Source of the DNA: Wohlfahrtiimonas sp.
GTDB taxonomy: Bacteria; Pseudomonadota; Gammaproteobacteria; Cardiobacteriales; Wohlfahrtiimonadaceae
Length of the DNA: 15,259 nucleotides
Assembly (NCBI GenBank): GCA_030149965.1
Contig: JASLHB010000107.1
Coordinates: 1-15,259, forward strand
Direction: 5' to 3'
The first letter of the stretch is position 1. Each line of letters starts with the position of its first letter. The notes under the pieces were generated by a model. That model made no database searches and was not told where the DNA came from. It saw nothing but the letters and a program-made list of their open reading frames with translations. This document shows, piece after piece, positions 14,007-15,259 of the stretch. The position numbers and the translations under genes are program-made.

Positions 14007-14034
14007 TTTACATTAATTATCAGCTGATTATTAC
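14007..14034 (+). promoter_or_regulatory. Possible fumC promoter with internal palindrome
   Basis: TTTACA (14007-14012, five of six -35 matches) and TATTAC (14029-14034, four of six -10 matches) are spaced by 16 bases. The spacer contains the perfect palindrome ATCAGCTGAT (14019-14028), which extends with one mismatched pair to 20 bases (14014-14033). The predicted leader is about 30 bases. Confidence 0.45.
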
Positions 14035-14069
14035 ATCACATAATTTTAATTGGATTTATGGAGGAAATA

Positions 14070-15259
14070 ATGTCTAAAGAGTTTCGTCTTGAGAAAGATA
14101 CAATGGGTGAAATTAAAGTGCCTGCGGATAAATTGTGGGGCGCACAAACTCAGCGTTCACTCGAGAACTTTAAAATTTCAACTGAGAAAATGCCCAAAGA
14201 TTTAATTACGGCAATGGCAATTGTTAAGCGTTCAGCGGCGATTGTGAATAATGAAGCAGGGCAGCTAGATGCTCAGAAAACTAAAGTCATTGTTGAAGCA
14301 TGTGATGAAATCATTGAAGGTAAACATCCTGATGAATTTCCTTTAGCGATTTGGCAAACGGGTTCAGGCACACAAACGAACATGAATTTGAACGAAGTAA
14401 TCGCTAACCGTGCCAGTGAATTGCTCGGCGGCGTTCGTGGTGAAGAGCGCTTAATCCATCCAAATGATGATGTGAATAAATCACAAAGCTCGAATGATAC
14501 ATTCCCAACAGCAATGCATATTTCTGCCGTCGTTGCGATTCAAACACATTTAATGCCAGAATTGGCGGCATTGAGAAAAGTGCTTGAGAAGAAATCCAAT
14601 GATTTTAAAATGATCGTTAAAATTGGTCGTACGCATTTGCAAGATGCAACGCCATTAACGCTCGGACAAGAGATTTCTGGCTGGGTAGAAATGCTGAAAA
14701 ATGCAGAGCGCCATATTAAAGGATCATTGCCACATTTATCAGAGTTGGCTTTAGGCGGAACGGCAGTTGGTACAGGATTAAATACGCCGCCAAATTATTC
14801 TCAGAATGTTGCCCGTGTGATCGCTGAATTTACACAGCAAGATTTCATGACTTCGCCGAATAAGTTTGAAGCACTCGCCACAACAGATGCATTGGTTTAT
14901 ACCCACGGTACATTAAAAGGCTTGGCAGCATCATTGATGAAGATCGCTAATGATGTGCGCTGGTTAGCATCAGGCCCACGTTGTGGCATTGGTGAAATCC
15001 GTATTCCTGAAAATGAACCAGGTAGCTCCATCATGCCAGGTAAAGTTAACCCTACACAAAGCGAAGCCTTAACGATGGCTTGTGCTCAAGTAATGGGCAA
15101 CGATGTGGCGATTAACATTGGTGGCATGAACGGTAATTTTGAATTGAACGTGTTCCGCCCGATGATCATCAATAACTTCTTACAAACTGTGCGTTTATTG
15201 GCAGATGGCATGAACAGCTTTAATGAGCACTGTGCATCTGGCATTGAGCCAAACTTGGA
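14070..15259 (+). CDS. fumC: Class II fumarate hydratase, 3' end missing
   Basis: The first 396 complete codons of fumarase C, of the usual 460-470; the gene continues past the right edge. The enzyme interconverts fumarate and malate in the citric acid cycle as an iron-free, oxygen-stable cytoplasmic tetramer. Active-site elements are all present: TGSGTQTNMN (97-106), SSNDTFPTAMH (140-150), GRTHLQDATP (186-195) with the catalytic-site His, and the superfamily signature GSSIMPGKVNP (318-328) with the flexible-loop catalytic serine. The N-terminus EFRLEKDTMGEIKVPADKLWGAQTQRS is typical of FumC and distinguishes it from aspartase and argininosuccinate lyase. GGAGG five bases before the ATG is an excellent ribosome site. 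It is divergent from the large flavoprotein gene. No defect is seen in the visible part. Confidence 0.97.
   Translation, partial: MSKEFRLEKDTMGEIKVPADKLWGAQTQRSLENFKISTEKMPKDLITAMAIVKRSAAIVNNEAGQLDAQKTKVIVEACDEIIEGKHPDEFPLAIWQTGSGTQTNMNLNEVIANRASELLGGVRGEERLIHPNDDVNKSQSSNDTFPTAMHISAVVAIQTHLMPELAALRKVLEKKSNDFKMIVKIGRTHLQDATPLTLGQEISGWVEMLKNAERHIKGSLPHLSELALGGTAVGTGLNTPPNYSQNVARVIAEFTQQDFMTSPNKFEALATTDALVYTHGTLKGLAASLMKIANDVRWLASGPRCGIGEIRIPENEPGSSIMPGKVNPTQSEALTMACAQVMGNDVAINIGGMNGNFELNVFRPMIINNFLQTVRLLADGMNSFNEHCASGIEPNL

Noticed and set aside
14014..14033. FNR-type site before fumC
   Set aside because: FNR sites read TTGAT-N4-ATCAA; here the halves read TTATC and GATTA around AGCT, which does not fit.
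1..15259. CRISPR array, tRNA or rRNA gene, insertion sequence, prophage or restriction system
   Set aside because: No regularly spaced repeats, tRNA-like cloverleaf, transposase motifs or defence-gene motifs were seen on either strand.

Overview
The window reads as ordinary chromosome of a low-GC (by eye about 40%) Gram-negative bacterium, most likely a gammaproteobacterium. The evidence is the hslV-hslU pair (HslU begins and ends like the enterobacterial protein), yajQ, a class II fumarase fumC, and a periplasmic-type signal peptide. Genus cannot be fixed from the sequence. There are 13 credible protein genes, no RNA genes, no insertion sequences, no CRISPR array and no gene-free stretch over 300 bases; the longest gap is about 200 bases at 7945-8146.

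Left third (1-4660): an isolated SUKH (SMI1/KNR4-like) gene converges on, and overlaps by 11 bases, a TetR-family regulator. The regulator is divergent from an MFS exporter-like gene. The tetR/MFS intergenic region has near-consensus promoters on both strands, with a CATAC-N5-GTATG palindrome inside both promoter spacers and a longer copy downstream. A CPA1 Na+/H+ antiporter and a DUF3892-like small protein follow, each ending in a hairpin terminator.

Middle (4690-7944, minus strand): a gene for a small exported protein of unknown function is bracketed by two near-identical hairpins. Then comes the heat-shock protease operon hslVU, preceded by an excellent sigma-32-type promoter, and upstream of it a six-helix ion-channel-like protein whose selectivity filter lacks the K+ signature.

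Right half (8147-15259): a Na/Pi cotransporter with a C-terminal PhoU domain is followed by a short in-frame echo of its own PhoU tail, then yajQ. Next, on the minus strand, is a large flavin/iron-sulfur protein (1133 aa from the preferred start) that joins a GltD/NfnB-like NADPH oxidoreductase to a PyrK/NfnA-like reductase with C-terminal [2Fe-2S] cysteines. It is divergent from fumC, which runs off the right edge.

No complete undescribed defence or mobile system is visible. The most unusual items are the NfnAB-like single-chain flavoprotein, the non-canonical channel pore, and the paired hairpins around the secreted-protein gene. Functions are assigned by recognising motifs in the translated sequence; no database search was run.
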